Positions 25,217 to 38,021 are shown, numbered from the stretch's first letter. The stretch: 64,000 nucleotides of DNA from Pyxicephalus adspersus (GCF_032062135.1 NC_092859.1:124989099-125053098), one strand, 5' to 3'. Made by a program: numbers and translations. The notes: generated from the sequence alone by a model not told the origin.

Positions 25217-25822
25217 CACACACAGATATTATATGCGAGAGAGAGAACATCAATATAAAAAGTAAAGTATCCTAGAAATGTTAGTATATTGATTTAAAAC
25301 TAGGGAAGAAGGTTTTGTTAAATGATTTATGAAGAATTAAGTGCCTAAATTGGCATCACCCTCTTATCCGGACCTGGGTATAAATTCCTCTATTTGTCAG
25401 AGAACTGCATCTATTTTAAACATGATGAATAAGCACTATGCAAAATTTGAAAAAATAATATGTAGCCTGTTTTTAAATCCTGGCATTGGATTTCAAGTGG
25501 TACTTCATCAAAGCATTTTATATTTAATCCTAGTGAAGTACAGTAAAGTAAACCTCTATAAATTTTTTTTTTACAGAAGTTTTGGTACTCTTAGGGAAAG
25601 CTCAGTTAAGATTTCCCCTGTTATAACAGTATTGTGGTGTTCCTTTGTTAACTTGATACCTGAAGAAGTAAATCATATGTCCTTGGATAACAATTGTCTT
25701 TCCATTGGGTCAGCTAAAAAACCAAGCTAACCTCCGCATAACATTTATTGGAACTTTACCTTACCTTAACTGCAATAGTTAGCCTTATTCAAATTCTTGT
25801 AGAAATACAGTACAGTACAGCT
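25213..25822. other. AT-rich stretch, nothing recognised
   Basis: A 129-residue plus-strand frame (25341-25730) lies here but has no recognisable domain, is AT-driven in composition and has no supporting splice or start context. I do not call a gene. Confidence 0.4.
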
Positions 25823-25968
25823 TTTTAGATTGTTAGCTCTTCTGGGCAGGGCTCTCTCCCCCTGTGTCATTTCCATGTGTTTGTATCTGTCTGTCATTTG
25901 CTACCCCTATTTAATGTACACTACTGCGTAATGTGTTTGCACTATGAAAATAATAAGAATAAAAATAC
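25823..25968 (+). mobile_element. L2-type LINE 3' UTR fragment
   Basis: Contains 'gattgttagctcttctgggc', 'agggctctctccccctgtg', 'ctgtctgtcatttgc' and 'cctatttaatgtacactact', the same order as the 3' end of the L2 fragment at 40070-40200. The coding part is absent (5'-truncated insertion). Confidence 0.8.
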
Positions 25969-26126
25969 CTTTTATTGTTTAGAAAGAAGAGAGTTTTATT
26001 GGGAGGAAGTTTTATTTACAAGAGAAAATGCAATACCCAAAGCGGAACCCTTACTGCAGCCTTTGGATTTTATTGATTTTGATGGGCATAATTTACTAAT
26101 TTATTTGAGTTTGTAGTTGTATCAAT

Positions 26127-26267
26127 GGGCCTGATTTATTGAAGCTCTCCAAGGTTGGAGAGGACACACTTTTATGAGTGAAGCGGGGTGATCCAGCAAA
26201 CCTGGAATGTATTTCTTTAAAGTAATTCAGCGATTCAGCCTTGCAGAGCTTTAATAAATCAGGCCCT
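26127..26267. mobile_element. PAL palindromic element, internally deleted
   Basis: Starts 'gggcctgatttattgaagc' and ends 'ttaataaatcaggccct'. It is only about 141 bp because the middle and much of the right arm are missing. Both termini are still mirror images. Confidence 0.8.
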
Positions 26268-28046
26268 AGGTATCTATTTTTTTTTTACAGTAAAACATTT
26301 GAAAATTATTTGGGTAAATGGTTAAGGTAAAAATTTACGCTTATAGCTTTTCCTGGAGTGTTCAGTGTTAGGACAATCCTGCCAGATGCTCCAACAATAG
26401 TCAGCCATCATATGTACATCCCATCTACCCTGATACCCTCCTTCCGTGACCTTCAAATCTTGGTGGAATCGTTCACCTATTTACAAATTTCGCTTGCTCA
26501 TCCCTATTAGGCACTTATGACTAGAATTAGCAGAGCCAGACATGATCTGAAAGAAAGGAAATACTATACGTGTGTAAGTAGAAAAATACATTTTGCTTAT
26601 TCACTAGGTAGAGCAGCGTACAACATCTGACCACACTGTCTTGCGTGTAAATGAATAGCATATACAAATCCACGCCACAGTAATCGCATTAATTTAAGCA
26701 GTAGAGAAAAAACCTAACTTGATAGAAGAAAACTAACTGCACTTTCAGAATCAGCATACCTATTTCAGTGTAAATAAGCTTAAAAATTAAAGTCAACAAA
26801 AAATGTGTTCAAAATTGTTCCCCAGTGTTATATATTGGTGCAATCTCCTTGTGTTTTTTCTTTACATTATTCATATTTCTTCATATTATTTCTCTTATTT
26901 ATTCATCCTTTCAGTGTGTTACGATTGCTGTACATTTGTAATTCATGTGGTTACTTAATCAGAAAAAATATTTCAGAACTTACATTTGTTTCTTCCAACA
27001 TACCTAGCTCACATTTAATTCAGAATACATTAAGTCCTGATTTGGCTGCTTGGCCCTTTAGCAAATGATTAGCACAAAGCATCAAAGAAACATATGTAAA
27101 ATGTTCCCAAACAAAATTGAAAAATATATTCTATTTTCATTTAATTACCTATTTAACTGCAAAATATATGAAAATTTACATATTATTCCCTACTAAAAAT
27201 ATATGCAAAGCAATGACAAACTTGTTGCTAAATCAATATCAAATGTGGGAATTACTATGAACCATACCGGTAAAGAGCTGCAAGAGCTGAAGTGGTCAAC
27301 GGCAAATTCTTTAGATCTCCTATCTGCAAAGAACTGAGGTTTGAACTTAATTCTTTATGGTAAAAATGTTCACGTTTGTCCTTTAGATTCAGGCTATACA
27401 CTGGTTTGTAAAACTAACAAAACTTGAGGTATAAATCTGTTCTAATGCTGTCATTTTAGTTTCTGCAATTTATCCTCTTGGCTTAAACTTTTTGATTTGT
27501 ATTTTTGAGCAGACCATAAAGCACAAGGGCAATGAAAAGATCATTGCATCTTCTAGTTTAATTGATACTTTTGCAAAAAATATAGCTGTACTATTTATAT
27601 TATTACTGCAATAAATGATTAGCTCTCCAAACTGCTTACTATAGACCGATCACCCAGATATCACCTGCAGAACCATTCCTGCCCAAAATACTGCCAAAGC
27701 CTTAGTTGGTTTCATGCCGATGCTGCTGCTGAATGTACGGGGATAACACTGCCGTAATAAAGTACAATGTTAATACCCACAAAGGCAGATGAAAGTTCCC
27801 TACAATACTAAGTAAGAATTTTAGCGTATATCTGACAAAAAGGTATTGCCCGAGGATTAAGTCTTTACCTAATTAATGTCAAGGATGCAATGCAAAGGGA
27901 ACTTTTTAAAAAGAGTTTCCCCCTATATGTATGTATGTGTGATGGGCAGGTTATTGTATTTTGGGACAAACAAACATAATAGAGTATGTATGAAAAAATA
28001 TCTGTTGTCATTATTAGTATTATAGCTCCATTTTTAAAGAAGATGT
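26268..28046. other. AT-rich stretch, nothing recognised
   Basis: No coding exon or known repeat was recognised. Short frames here (for example 26805-27068) have no motif. Confidence 0.45.
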
Positions 28047-28722
28047 TTGAAAAGTATCCTTATTTTTCAATCCACATTTTTATTAAAGAGGTTTAAACCA
28101 TTTGTTAGGCCCGGGTCCCACAACAGTATTCGCCAGACACCAGTCACCCCATCTATGCCCATAGTCTCCACCTATAGCAAGCCCCCGTTCAGCCACAGAC
28201 TTAGTCCGCAAGGGAGCTCAGATATATTACAGTACCAAGATTCCAGCAGAGACAAGTCCAGAACACGGAGCAAGAGGTCATGCACACTTAATCAGTCCAC
28301 CAGACAAGGTATTCAAGGGTAAGACAAAAGTAGAGTCGAGCTCTCCAAAGCTGGAGAGGATACACTTTTATCAGTGAAGCTGGGTGATCCAGTAAACCTT
28401 GTTAGCAAATTTGTTAGTAAATGTTTTCAATCCTGGACCAGATCCATGCCAGGTTTACTGGATTACCCAGCTTCACTGATGAAAGTGAAGTTTAGCCTTG
28501 GAGAGCTTTAATAAATCAGGACTAATGTTGGTCCAGGCAGCATATACCCACAGGGACAGAAATAGGCAAGGTCAGCAACAGTATACAGTATACAAATTCA
28601 CACTCCAGCATCAAATCAGCCTAGCCTAGCACTACAACAGACACTGGGGACTGCGAACAGAAGGGGAAGCAGGGTCTGCTGCTATTTCTTTGTTTTCCTT
28701 GCTGCTGCAAGTTACATTGCTG
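28047..28722. repeat. Unclassified repeat split by a PAL insertion
   Basis: Flanks at 28100-28335 ('ccgggtcccacaacagt', 'gcaagcccccgttcagcca') and 28523-28722 ('ggtccaggcagcatatac', 'gcaaggtcagcaacag') share a GC-richer, CA/TG-rich style and appear to be one older element interrupted by the PAL copy at 28336-28522. It could be a retroelement LTR or leader. No retroviral-type frame was seen, so the class is open. The frame at 28047-28322 is not convincing. Confidence 0.4.
28336..28522. mobile_element. PAL palindromic element nested in another repeat
   Basis: Begins at 'gagctctccaaagctggag' and ends 'ctttaataaatcagga'. It lacks the outermost left dozen bases. Arms include 'gctgggtgatccagtaaacc' and 'ctggattacccagcttc'. 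Confidence 0.8.
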
Positions 28723-28796
28723 GACAGAATAAATGGTGTTTGATACTGCGATGGCGCACAGCATTGGATCACCGGCCAGTTAAACATCACATAACA

Positions 28797-29165
28797 CCAT
28801 TTAAAGCAGAAGTGAGCTGGAAAAAAAATACCTCACCTTTACCTTTGCAGATCTGTCAATCACTTGAGGTTTCCTGGATTGGGTCCTGTGTTGTCCCAGT
28901 GCGGAGGAAGCACCAGGTGCCGCCATCTTCTTTCCTCTTATTCCGTATTCTTCCTACGTCACCCGATGCGCATGCGTAAAATTGGCATTTTCTTGTCCTA
29001 TTGAAGAAAAACCTCCCAATCTCGGGCATGCACAGAAAGAGCAGCCAAAAGACTCCTGGGATCCATGACGTATGTATCCCCGAAGGCTCTGCACTCCCCT
29101 TTTGTCTTTATCACTGCGGCAATCAAGACAGAAAGGAAAGGGGCTTTACCCTTTTTTTATAACGT
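28797..29165 (+). mobile_element. Family-D small DNA element, longest copy
   Basis: Starts 'tttaaagcagaagtgagct', the inverted form of the 'agttccgctttaaa' terminus at 15638. It contains 'ggattgggtcctgtgttgtc', 'caccaggtgccgccatctt', a 'gatgcgcatgcgta' CpG-bearing segment, and 'aatctcgggcatgcacagaa', which matches 'aatctcaggcatgcgcagaa' in the copy at 49980. No transposase frame. The 79-residue frame at 28740-28979 is not supported. Confidence 0.6.
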
Positions 29166-30934
29166 AAACTATAGGTAAAGTTGAATATAGTTTACTTATA
29201 ACTTTTGGAACCTATATAAAAACATAAATATTTTGCCAGTCCATTACTGAACTGTATAATAAAAATTATTCTTATGGCCCATCAACATAGGTTTGGAGAA
29301 AAGAATCGAAGATAAACTATTTGTACCATCAAACAATGATGACATTCCACAATATTTGCTGTTATTTAAGGTCTGCCTCTACTGATCATACAGCCCAGAC
29401 ATTCTGGATGTCCAAATTTCAGAATTGTGCAGATCTTAGTAGGATGTCCTTCATTCGAATAAATCATATATTCATCTTTTCAGCCTTCTATAAAATATAG
29501 ATCTAAGCAGCCTTAAAACTGATCTTTTCATAATGATAAATCAGCTACTTGTTACACAAATGACATGGGCTTAAATTACTTAAAGTTAAGTTAGTTAAGT
29601 TTTATAAAAGCATATACTATGTGTAACCATGGTATGGGATTCTTTTAGGCCATTTACATGCCTTATCTTTGCTCTTTTCATGCATACACCACAGTGCTAT
29701 CATTTAATCATTCCTATTATGTTACCCATAATGCGATTCCACATGACAAGCATTGTTCTGATGGACATGTGCATCAATCTTTCAAAGTTAGATGCCACTG
29801 CTCTTTATTATTCAAGTGTTTTCTTATTCCAGTTGGAATTATTCATTCATTGCGTATTTGATCATGGTACTCACTGGAGGCTAGATGGACATTTTATTGT
29901 ATAGCATGCATGGGTTTGACATTTTATTGTCGGAAATATACAGCAGCCTGACATTTTGGTATGAATAAATGATGCATGACTTTGATTACATTAGCCCTTA
30001 TGGGGATGATATAAAAATGAACTAATACATATAATGCTCAATAGTAAAATGATTAAGGCATTTTAAATAATATACTACCATTTCACAAAATGTCTTCATT
30101 TCTTTAGGCATACATAGCACAGTGACCTAAGGAGAACTAAACATTCCAAAAGTCAAAATGCATAAAACTAGAATAAAGAATTACTTTATCCTACAAGCAA
30201 ATTATGGCATACTGTGACCTTCTATGCTCTATGTAAAAGTCTAGCTACATCCAAGAACAAAATGTAATTTATTGCAGCTTACTAGTCCATAAATTCAATA
30301 ACTGCATTATTTAAATATATTTTATTCATTATTTTTATCTGGTGATCCTGTGGACAATGTACTTCATGTCTTAAGGTGACAATGCTACTACTGTATCTAT
30401 GGAAAAGAAGCACTAAACAGAAAGTGTAAGAGGACAAAACTTTTCCAATGGTATATTCAAGAGACCTGTAGTGAGCACAAAAGAGATCATTGCTAGGCTT
30501 TACAGACACATTATCCTATAAAAGTTATTTTAAATCTTTAAAACTATCATATCTGCATAAAAGCAATTGTTTTTCACACTAAGATTAATAATATGTTATT
30601 ATAAAGAGGGAACGCTGTACGCATGTCAGATTTCTTTCTCATGTGACTATTATTTGATGTGTGTACATAGCTAAATGACAGTTTTCTAATTGACCAGTAA
30701 ACCACTCACAATACACAGGGAAATGACAGACAGGTTTAGCCCAGAAGGTAGAAAATTTAAACCTATAGTAATAGAGTTCAACATATATGAGCATGGCACA
30801 AAGAAGAAGTTTTCTGTTTAATAAAGGTAAGAACTCATTGAAGATTAGATACCCAGGCCACATTTAAACATACCTTGACCTTGAACATACAAATAAAGTT
30901 TCTTTTGGTATTTTTGTTGTTATAAACTGTACCT
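29166..30934. other. AT-rich stretch, nothing recognised
   Basis: No coding exon or known repeat was recognised. The overlapping plus-strand frames at 29629-29904 are chance frames without motifs. Confidence 0.45.
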
Positions 30935-31173
30935 ACCGTGTTTCCCCGATTTTAAGTCATCCCCAATAAATAAGCCACCCCCGATTTTTGAAAAAATAAT
31001 TAAAATAAGACACTCACCCCTGAATAAGACATCCCCCGATATCCGATCCTGTGTGTGTCTCCTTGATGCTGGCTGCAGCACGTGTCTGCTCCTGGCTGCA
31101 GTGCAGAGCGAAACTGAAAGTAACAAGCCGGCATTCTGCACCAGGAAGTGCCTTATAATCGGGGAGACAGGGT
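30935..31173. mobile_element. Small DNA element with 'gtttccccga' inverted termini
   Basis: The left end 'accgtgtttccccgatttta' and the reverse complement of the right end 'accctgtctccccgattata' form diverged terminal inverted repeats of about 23 bases. 'ta' flanks both ends, as in Tc1/mariner-type target duplications. The interior ('gatgctggctgcagca') is shared with the larger element at 56526. Noncoding in this copy; the minus frames at 30920-31277 are shadows. Confidence 0.75.
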
Positions 31174-33351
31174 AGAAATGGGTGTACATTCACTTTATTT
31201 GAAAATATGTGTACACATGAACTGGATAAAATCCTCACTGCAAACCAAAAAAACCAAACTTTATGAAGCCTAGACATTCATTAACTTCTGGAGCAAGCTG
31301 TGCTTTGATATGCAGAAGGAAACAGCTGCCGGGTTTGTCTTGGTAATTAAAGAGTTAGAAGACGTTACAGATCAGCTCCACTCTTAAGATCACTCACAAC
31401 CTCAGCTGTGTTTAGCAAAAGACTTCTTCTGCAAGTCATGCAAACCGCCCCACTCCCCCCTTCAAGCCTCTGTCCTGCACACGAGCGAGCAGGAAAGCCC
31501 TGTTCGTATCTAGGAGGCGTCCGTATGTGGGATACCTGTACTGTAAAAAAATGCCAAGGAAGTGATATACCTCAGGGCTAAAAATACTTTTTAATTGTTT
31601 GAAAAATGGCTTCTGACATTGTGAAATGATCAAGAAAACCGCTTTCAATAACTATTATTCAATATTATGTACTGTAGCTCTAGAGAAGAACATATATTAC
31701 CCAGAAGGTAGTAGCTGATCAGGGATATATGTCACTTGCTAAGGACTTTCAGTTTTGTAAGTAGAGAGAACTGTACATTTAAATGATGTATTTGTCTAAA
31801 ATTTATGTTAAAAAAAGGCTGGTTTCCTCCAGTAAGCGCTATGGTTTTTTCCTCTGGTAGTATGTGCAAGGGGAAATGTTGACTGCCTACTTTGTAGTTA
31901 CTTTTATTTTCATGTTTAACTACTAATGACAATTATTTTAAGGCCCATGTCATGCCAGATCTGGCAACAACCTAAAATTGCCATAAAACTACTATACAAA
32001 ATGGCTTAAATGGAAAATTTACTTTTTCAATATTTTTCAATATAAACTAAGTGCATGTAAATTTAAAGTAGTAATTTAGTAAAACTCTCAAAATGCTGTC
32101 ATCTGTAACTTTAACTGGCAGTGCAAAATTACATGTCATCACAAGTCATCATCATTATTGTTACATCAATATTCATGTTTAAGAAAGGTAAATAAACATA
32201 ACATAAATAATCTTTTCAACAAACATTAAGGATTCCACTTGACAAAGTTACATTTTCAAAATTGGCACCATATCCAGCATCTACTTCCAAACTGTGTTCT
32301 ACAAAATATGCTACTCATGTGTTATGGTATCTCGTTAAAAAGAGAAAAAAAGAAAAAGGACCTAAAATGTCCTTGTGACCTTCCCTTTATTGTGACATAA
32401 AATAAATATAAATAGCATGTCATTTTAAAACAAGCGTACAGACACCTGTCTCCTGTGACCGTGTGACCCTAGTTACTCCATATTAACATATTCATTTATT
32501 TTGGCTGCTTTTGAAATAATAGAAGTTCAGTTAGAACATATAAGGACAGAGAGATGTTGACAATCTGAAAAATTAATTCAGACAAGATGAAAATTGGCCA
32601 AAAGCAGGGATAATGTGTTGAAGATTGAAGCATTTAAATTTGGGATGTATGAAAATAAATAGATGCATAGATGGCAGAATCTCATTATCAAAGAAAACAT
32701 TTACATATTCAAGTTTAAAAAAAAAATTACCATATTTGTTTATACAAAACTGAGCTATTTTGCTTCATTTAACACGAGCAAAATCTCCAGTGAATCAATA
32801 GTGGAAAACAAAACTAACGCAAGCCAAAAAAGATATATTTTATTTATCTACATGTCCATGACATTGGGTTTTAGGAAGGTACGTTGCCAGACTGGATTTG
32901 TTTTATCTCATTCAAAATCCATCCCACACCTGTTTCTCAAATGCCCAAATAAAGAGTACTAGGCCTCCGGTGACATTGTTAAAGCTTAAGTATATAAGTA
33001 TTCAAAAAACAATATTTTACTATATACACTTGAGTATGCAAAATATATAGGCAAAAACCAATCTCTGTAATATACTTGGGGCAGCTAAAAAAAAAAGAGA
33101 AAAGTCCTCAGTACTGGAATGGGTCAGGTGCAATAATCTGCTGGAAACACTGGTCTGGTCATATATACAAGGTCTGTCTATTAAATTACAAGACTGATAT
33201 AACAACTCACTTTTAATTTTATTTACAGTTCTAATGCTTGTCGTCTTCATTATTCTCCCCATTCACAATGCATCTTATTTTTAATTGGTTGAAGGCATGG
33301 AGCAAATCAGTTTCTGTCCACTGTTTCAAGGTATCTGATGGTTTTTCTTTT
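31174..33351. other. AT-rich stretch, nothing recognised
   Basis: No coding exon or known repeat was recognised. Confidence 0.45.
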
Positions 33352-33542
33352 GGGCCTAATTTTCTGGGTTCTGGGCTGGAGAGGATACACTTTCATCTGA
33401 AGCTGGGTGATCCAACAAATCTGGAGTGGATCTGGTCCAGGATTCAAAACATATGCTAGCAAATTTCTTTGAAGAAATCCATTACAGGTTTGCTGGATCA
33501 CCCAGCTTCACTGATAAAAGTGTATTCTCCCCAGCCCAGCAG
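33352..33542. mobile_element. PAL palindromic element with damaged ends
   Basis: Left arm 'ggctggagaggatacacttt' and 'agctgggtgatccaacaaat'; right arm 'gctggatcacccagcttc' and 'aaagtgtattctccccagcc'. The outermost terminal bases are replaced on both sides. Confidence 0.8.
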
Positions 33543-33587
33543 TCAAAAACTGTTTCACAGAAAGTGAGTTGTGGATATAGTATTTTA

Positions 33588-33662
33588 AAAGAGGTTCCTT
33601 GAAGATCTAAAAGTTATTTTCAGGGTTCCCCCGCATTAAAAAGGTTGAAAAACTCTGGACTG
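33588..33662. mobile_element. hAT-type element end (decayed)
   Basis: 'ttgaagatctaaaag', then 'gggttcccccgcattaaaa' and 'aggttgaaaaactctgg', the reverse complement of a typical hAT-like terminus. Related to 13485-13552. It lies 45 bases right of a PAL copy. No transposase frame. Confidence 0.55.
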
Positions 33663-34932
33663 GACCCTTTAGAAATATCATAATAAACAATTATTGGAGG
33701 TCACAGCCAAAGTTAATTTGCCAAGAGTGCCTTCTGTCTGATGTCTGCATTTCCCATGAGATATTTTTTTTTTTTGCTCCATACCATTATGGGAATAAAG
33801 TTTTACTGTACATTATATTACTTTTTCCAAATAATTAAATACTATTTTCTAATGTACAGTTTTCCACAGTACATTTAAAATAAAGTATAGACACTTCATA
33901 CAATGTTCTCCTGTAATGTTCTCATAATTCTTTCTGGCTGCTATAACTGTGACATCATAGATGTTCATATAAATTTATTTCAAAGACTTTAAATGGCAAT
34001 TCATTTTTAAATTGTTTGGTATTAAACTGCTATTATAACAAAGCTGTATGGGGAGCGTCATAGGCAATTTTCCACGGAGGTAACTCAGATATAAAATCTA
34101 AATCTAGATATATATTTAAAATCTAAAAACAATTATTAATTAAAATTGGTTTCATTTCTTATATTCAAGAAAAAGCACATGTTTCTATAGGGCTGTTCTG
34201 GACATATCTATAGTTCTAGTAAAAAAAAAAAACACACAGTAATTTAAAGACACAAATGCAAATGTTGGGATATTTAGTAAGTTCTGCATATGCTAAATCA
34301 GTGCCTACTCAGTACAGTGCCTCTACATAACTGAACAGCAAGGAAGGCAACCAATATTTAAAGAATGTTAAGGCAAAAATCTATTTGTCTAGTTTTGAGA
34401 GATTTGATTAGGACTTTCTGTGCTAGTAACAAGCATTTAACCAGGGAGGTAAAATAAACTTTGCAATAGTGTTAGGAACATGCAGCACAGCCAGAACATC
34501 TGCTGGTAGTGCTGTCATTCATAGGCAGAAATAGTGCAATATCAGTGTCCACCAGCAGGTGTTTTGACTATGCTCAGCTGATATTCTTTGCCTTGGCATT
34601 GTTCCTATGTCTGTTAGTTCATTAAGTCAATTAAGCATTCATTTCAATAGTCAATTAAGCATTCATTTGCTTAATTTGTAAACCTTATATTGTTTAGTTA
34701 TTAGTTCAATCTGTGTATGTGTTATTTGTTGTTATCTAATAAATGTGTTGTCTTACATTACCAGTGTATATCTCTCACATCTTGCCCCACCAGATCACTG
34801 GTTACATCCTATTATTTTTCTGATAAACTGGCATTTCCATTCTTTTTTTTGTTTTACTGTTTAAACATTTTTGTTTCCACAGCTCAAAAGGGTTCATGAT
34901 TTTTTCAGTTATATTCATTTTATACCCCACGA
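33663..34932. other. AT-rich stretch, weak inverted repeat
   Basis: At 34493-34570 'aacatctgctggta' and 'ccagcaggtgtt' form a short imperfect inverted repeat, possibly a small decayed element. Nothing else was recognised. Confidence 0.4.
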
Positions 34933-35272
34933 ATATTATTATCCAGTATTTATAAAGTGCCAACATATTACACAGCCGTTTACAAAGTTCATAGTCATGT
35001 CACTACCAGTCCTTCAAAGGGACTCACAATGTAATGTCCCTACCAGAGTCATATATCTTTAATACAGTCTAAGGTCAACTTGTGGGAAACAAATCAACCT
35101 AACTGCATGATTTTGGAACGTGTGAGGAAACTGGAGTACCTGGAGGAAACCCACACAAACACAGGTAGAAACTGTAAACTCTAGGCAGATAGTATCCTGA
35201 CTGAGATTCGAACCTGGGACTTAGCTCTTCAAAGGGCAGTGTGCTACCCTCTGAGCTGTGCTGCCCATACCC
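34933..35272 (-). mobile_element. tRNA-derived SINE copy with recognisable B box
   Basis: On the minus strand the head holds an A-box-like 'cagctcagaggg' and a near-consensus polymerase III B box 'ggttcgaatct' (plus positions about 35203-35214). The body 'ggtttcctccaggtactcc' matches the copy at 16757, and the 3' part reads 'atgttggcactttataaat'. It is noncoding. The shared 3' tail with L2 fragments suggests that an L2-type enzyme copied it. Confidence 0.8.
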
Positions 35273-35399
35273 CATATCATATCTTAAGAAAGGGTAAAAA
35301 GACACAACAACACTGATAAAAGAGATTATTGTAATAAAAACACAACATTTGCCCACCAATGTACTTTTCTAAAACGTTATGTAACCAAAAGTAAATCAT
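35273..35399. other. AT-rich stretch, nothing recognised
   Basis: No feature recognised. Confidence 0.4.
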
Positions 35400-35862
35400 T
35401 GTTAATTGCATAATGAAAGCAGCATGGACACAGACACAGATCAGACACAGCCGCATGAGAGCCGTGTCTGTGACCGTGCTGCTGTCATTACTCCCAATGT
35501 ATAAACCTTCAGATCTCCCACACCCATTTGTTGTACAAACTTGAACTTTTCAGGGTACACAGGGAATTACTCTTAATGAATGCAGCTGTGGGAATCATCC
35601 TGTGACAGGATGATTCCCACAGCTGCAATAATTCATGAACACAGCCATGGGAATCCTCCTGTCAGTGTGGGATCAAACGTCAAGCGTCATCAGGATTTTC
35701 CTTTCTTCAGCCAATCACAGAGCACTAGAGGTGAATGAATGGGGAGACTTGTCCTCATTTAACCTCTAGTGCCTGGGATCCCACACTGACAGAAGGATTC
35801 CCACAGCTGTGCTTATTAATGAATGCAGCTATGGGAATCATCCGGTCATTGTGGGATAACCT
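35400..35862. mobile_element. Nested hairpin element with 47-bp perfect palindrome
   Basis: Positions 35581-35627 form a perfect palindrome: two 23-base arms starting 'tgcagctgtgggaatcatcc' around a single g. To its right, 35640-35674 and 35777-35811 are 35-base arms that match except at about three positions. They enclose a smaller hairpin made of 'gcactagaggt' and 'acctctagtgc'. A third partial copy of the 'gggaatcatcc' arm lies at 35820-35858. Noncoding. It is related to 22752-23213 through the 'gaatgaatgggga' / 'cctcattt' block. Confidence 0.65.
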
Positions 35863-38021
35863 GTAAAAAAATAAAAGTTAGTTACACAAATCACACACAT
35901 TTATTAAACTACTTTACATTAAAGCCTCTTTAATGTTTAAAGGAGCCTGGTTATCCACAAACAGAGAGGTGGTCAGTGAATTGCCCCCTTTCCTGTATAA
36001 TCCAATATATATCCAATACCTCGATGTTACCTGGGGGAAACATGTCAAGGCACCTCATCCCCTTTATGGTTGTGGGTGTCTGCAAGGTTTGACTTATTGG
36101 AATTGGGAATCCCTCTTTAAAAAGCTTTAAACATTATTTTTTTTTAAAAATGTACTTTTTTTTGTGAAAGTTAAATTAGACAGATGCTTCCTCAAAGCAT
36201 TCTGCTATGATGTCTTTTTACCTGTGCTTGAGGAACTTACTTTGTAATAAATATTTAAAGTAAAAAATATTTTAAATATAATAAAATATAAATAAAATAA
36301 AAAAAAATAATAAAATATATTTTAAAAAATTGACCCAAAACTATTGTAGTTTTTTTTATTATCAAGGAAAGAATAGAAATTTCTTTTTTTTTTACATACG
36401 CAAACTTCAGAGCTGTCATCCTGATCCTTCTAGCTCAATAGTTTAGCCATGATCAGGATAAAAGCTAAGCTCAGTAATGACAGCTCCATATTTATTTTCT
36501 GACAGGTTAACTTTAACCTTCAATCAATCACTGCCATATAAAACACATTGATCTTGTATGACCTACCAGAAATTGTCCATAAATGTCAGATTCATAACTT
36601 TATAGAGTACATAGATCCCTAAGTTTGGCAAATTACCAACTTTTATAAGTTTTTCTTTTTACTACATTTTATTATAGGCTACATGTTATTTTTTATTCTA
36701 ATTCTACATCAAATTTGGATTTTTAAAGCTGATCAAATCTTACACCTCACCTTTTTAGAACTCTGGCAGTAATAGCCATCTAGTTCAGGCATATGCTCCT
36801 GTCTGTACTGTGCAATAAATCGACTAAGATTTTTAATTTGAAACCATGATTCCTTATTAGTAAAACTGTCATAAAATGTTCTTTCCAAGAAAGCTGAATG
36901 TATGATGCTTACAAGTGAATTTAAAAAAGCTTCTCACTAGTGTTGCTGGGATGTTCTGCTCTGAATAAATCATTTTTTGCTGGATTTTCAAACATGCTCA
37001 TATTCAGTAGAAAGTAAATGTCGGTGTTTATTCAGATTAGAGACCTAATAACTAAAATGCATTTGGTATTTAAAATTTTCTTTCAGTTCATGGGTTTTTT
37101 CAGTGTAATTTTTGTTGAGCATATGTTTTCTGTTATAAATCCAATTGCTCTAGGCAAATTTTGCCAGTGGCTTCTTTTAATGTAAAGAAAAGAACAGTAA
37201 CACATCAACATCAGTACAAATATTTTGTAATGTGAACAGTAAAATGAATTTAAGAGAAAGTTCTAAAAAATTCCCTATTGAGAAATTTATTCACATCTTT
37301 CCTGGGTCCCTGTAGAGCCAAATAAAAAATCTGTTTAGTGCAGGGCTAAAGTTCTTACGCAAATCTGTGCTTTGTGAAGTTGAAGTGTTATTTGTGTGTT
37401 CTAACCCAGCTTGTTTCTGAATCCCACCTGTTTATCTATTGTTTGCCCTAACCTCTATTTTTTAATAATTTGTAGTTGCTTATTACCAGCCATGGGCTTT
37501 ACCTCCATGCCTTTGCCCGACTCTTCCATGACCTAACCATTGCTTGGTTTAATTTTGCATTATTTTACTACCTTGTCTCTCCTGTCTTTAATCAAAGAGC
37601 TGTGATTTGGAAGTGTAATGTAGTAAAGTTTAAACCTCCTTGCAGTTGCTACTACTTTAGGTGTATGTAAAGCATTTTTTTTTATTTTTGTGAAAGTGTT
37701 GATTGATTCTCTTAACCCTAGTCCAAAATAACAGCAGTTTTTATTTGTTTAGGCAAGTGTTACAGCACACTCTCCAGTACTTCACAACAAAACAAACAGT
37801 AGCCTGGCTGGGCATCTGGCTACCTCACTTAGGTGCCCTCTCTTCTCTAACACATACATCAGTACTGTTTCACTCACAGTTTTGTAGTAGTTTGGCCGCT
37901 GGATTTCCTGGAACACTCTGGCTCTCTCTTAGTCTGGAATCCACTCTGGCTCTCTCTCAGCCTCTTGCTGATGAATTCCCTCAGCCTCTTTTTTCCTCGA
38001 CATTTTTGGGACACTCTGTCA
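35863..38021. other. AT-rich stretch with low-complexity block
   Basis: 36245-36335 is almost pure A/T. 36395-36495 has imperfect mirror text ('gagctgtcatcctgatc' and 'gatcaggat' with 'tgacagctcc'), possibly a small decayed inverted-repeat element. No coding exon was recognised; the 115-residue frame at 37703-38050 ends in a microsatellite. Confidence 0.4.

Noticed and set aside
25341..25730. 129-residue plus-strand frame as a gene
   Set aside because: No recognisable domain, AT-driven composition, no splice or promoter context; length is within chance for 64 kb on six frames.
29629..29904. Hydrophobic 91-residue frame as a membrane protein
   Set aside because: Overlapped by another frame with equal claim; hydrophobicity follows from T-rich DNA.
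34933..35272. Functional tRNA gene
   Set aside because: Box A and box B are present, but the head has no proper acceptor stem pairing that I can see and continues into a SINE body.
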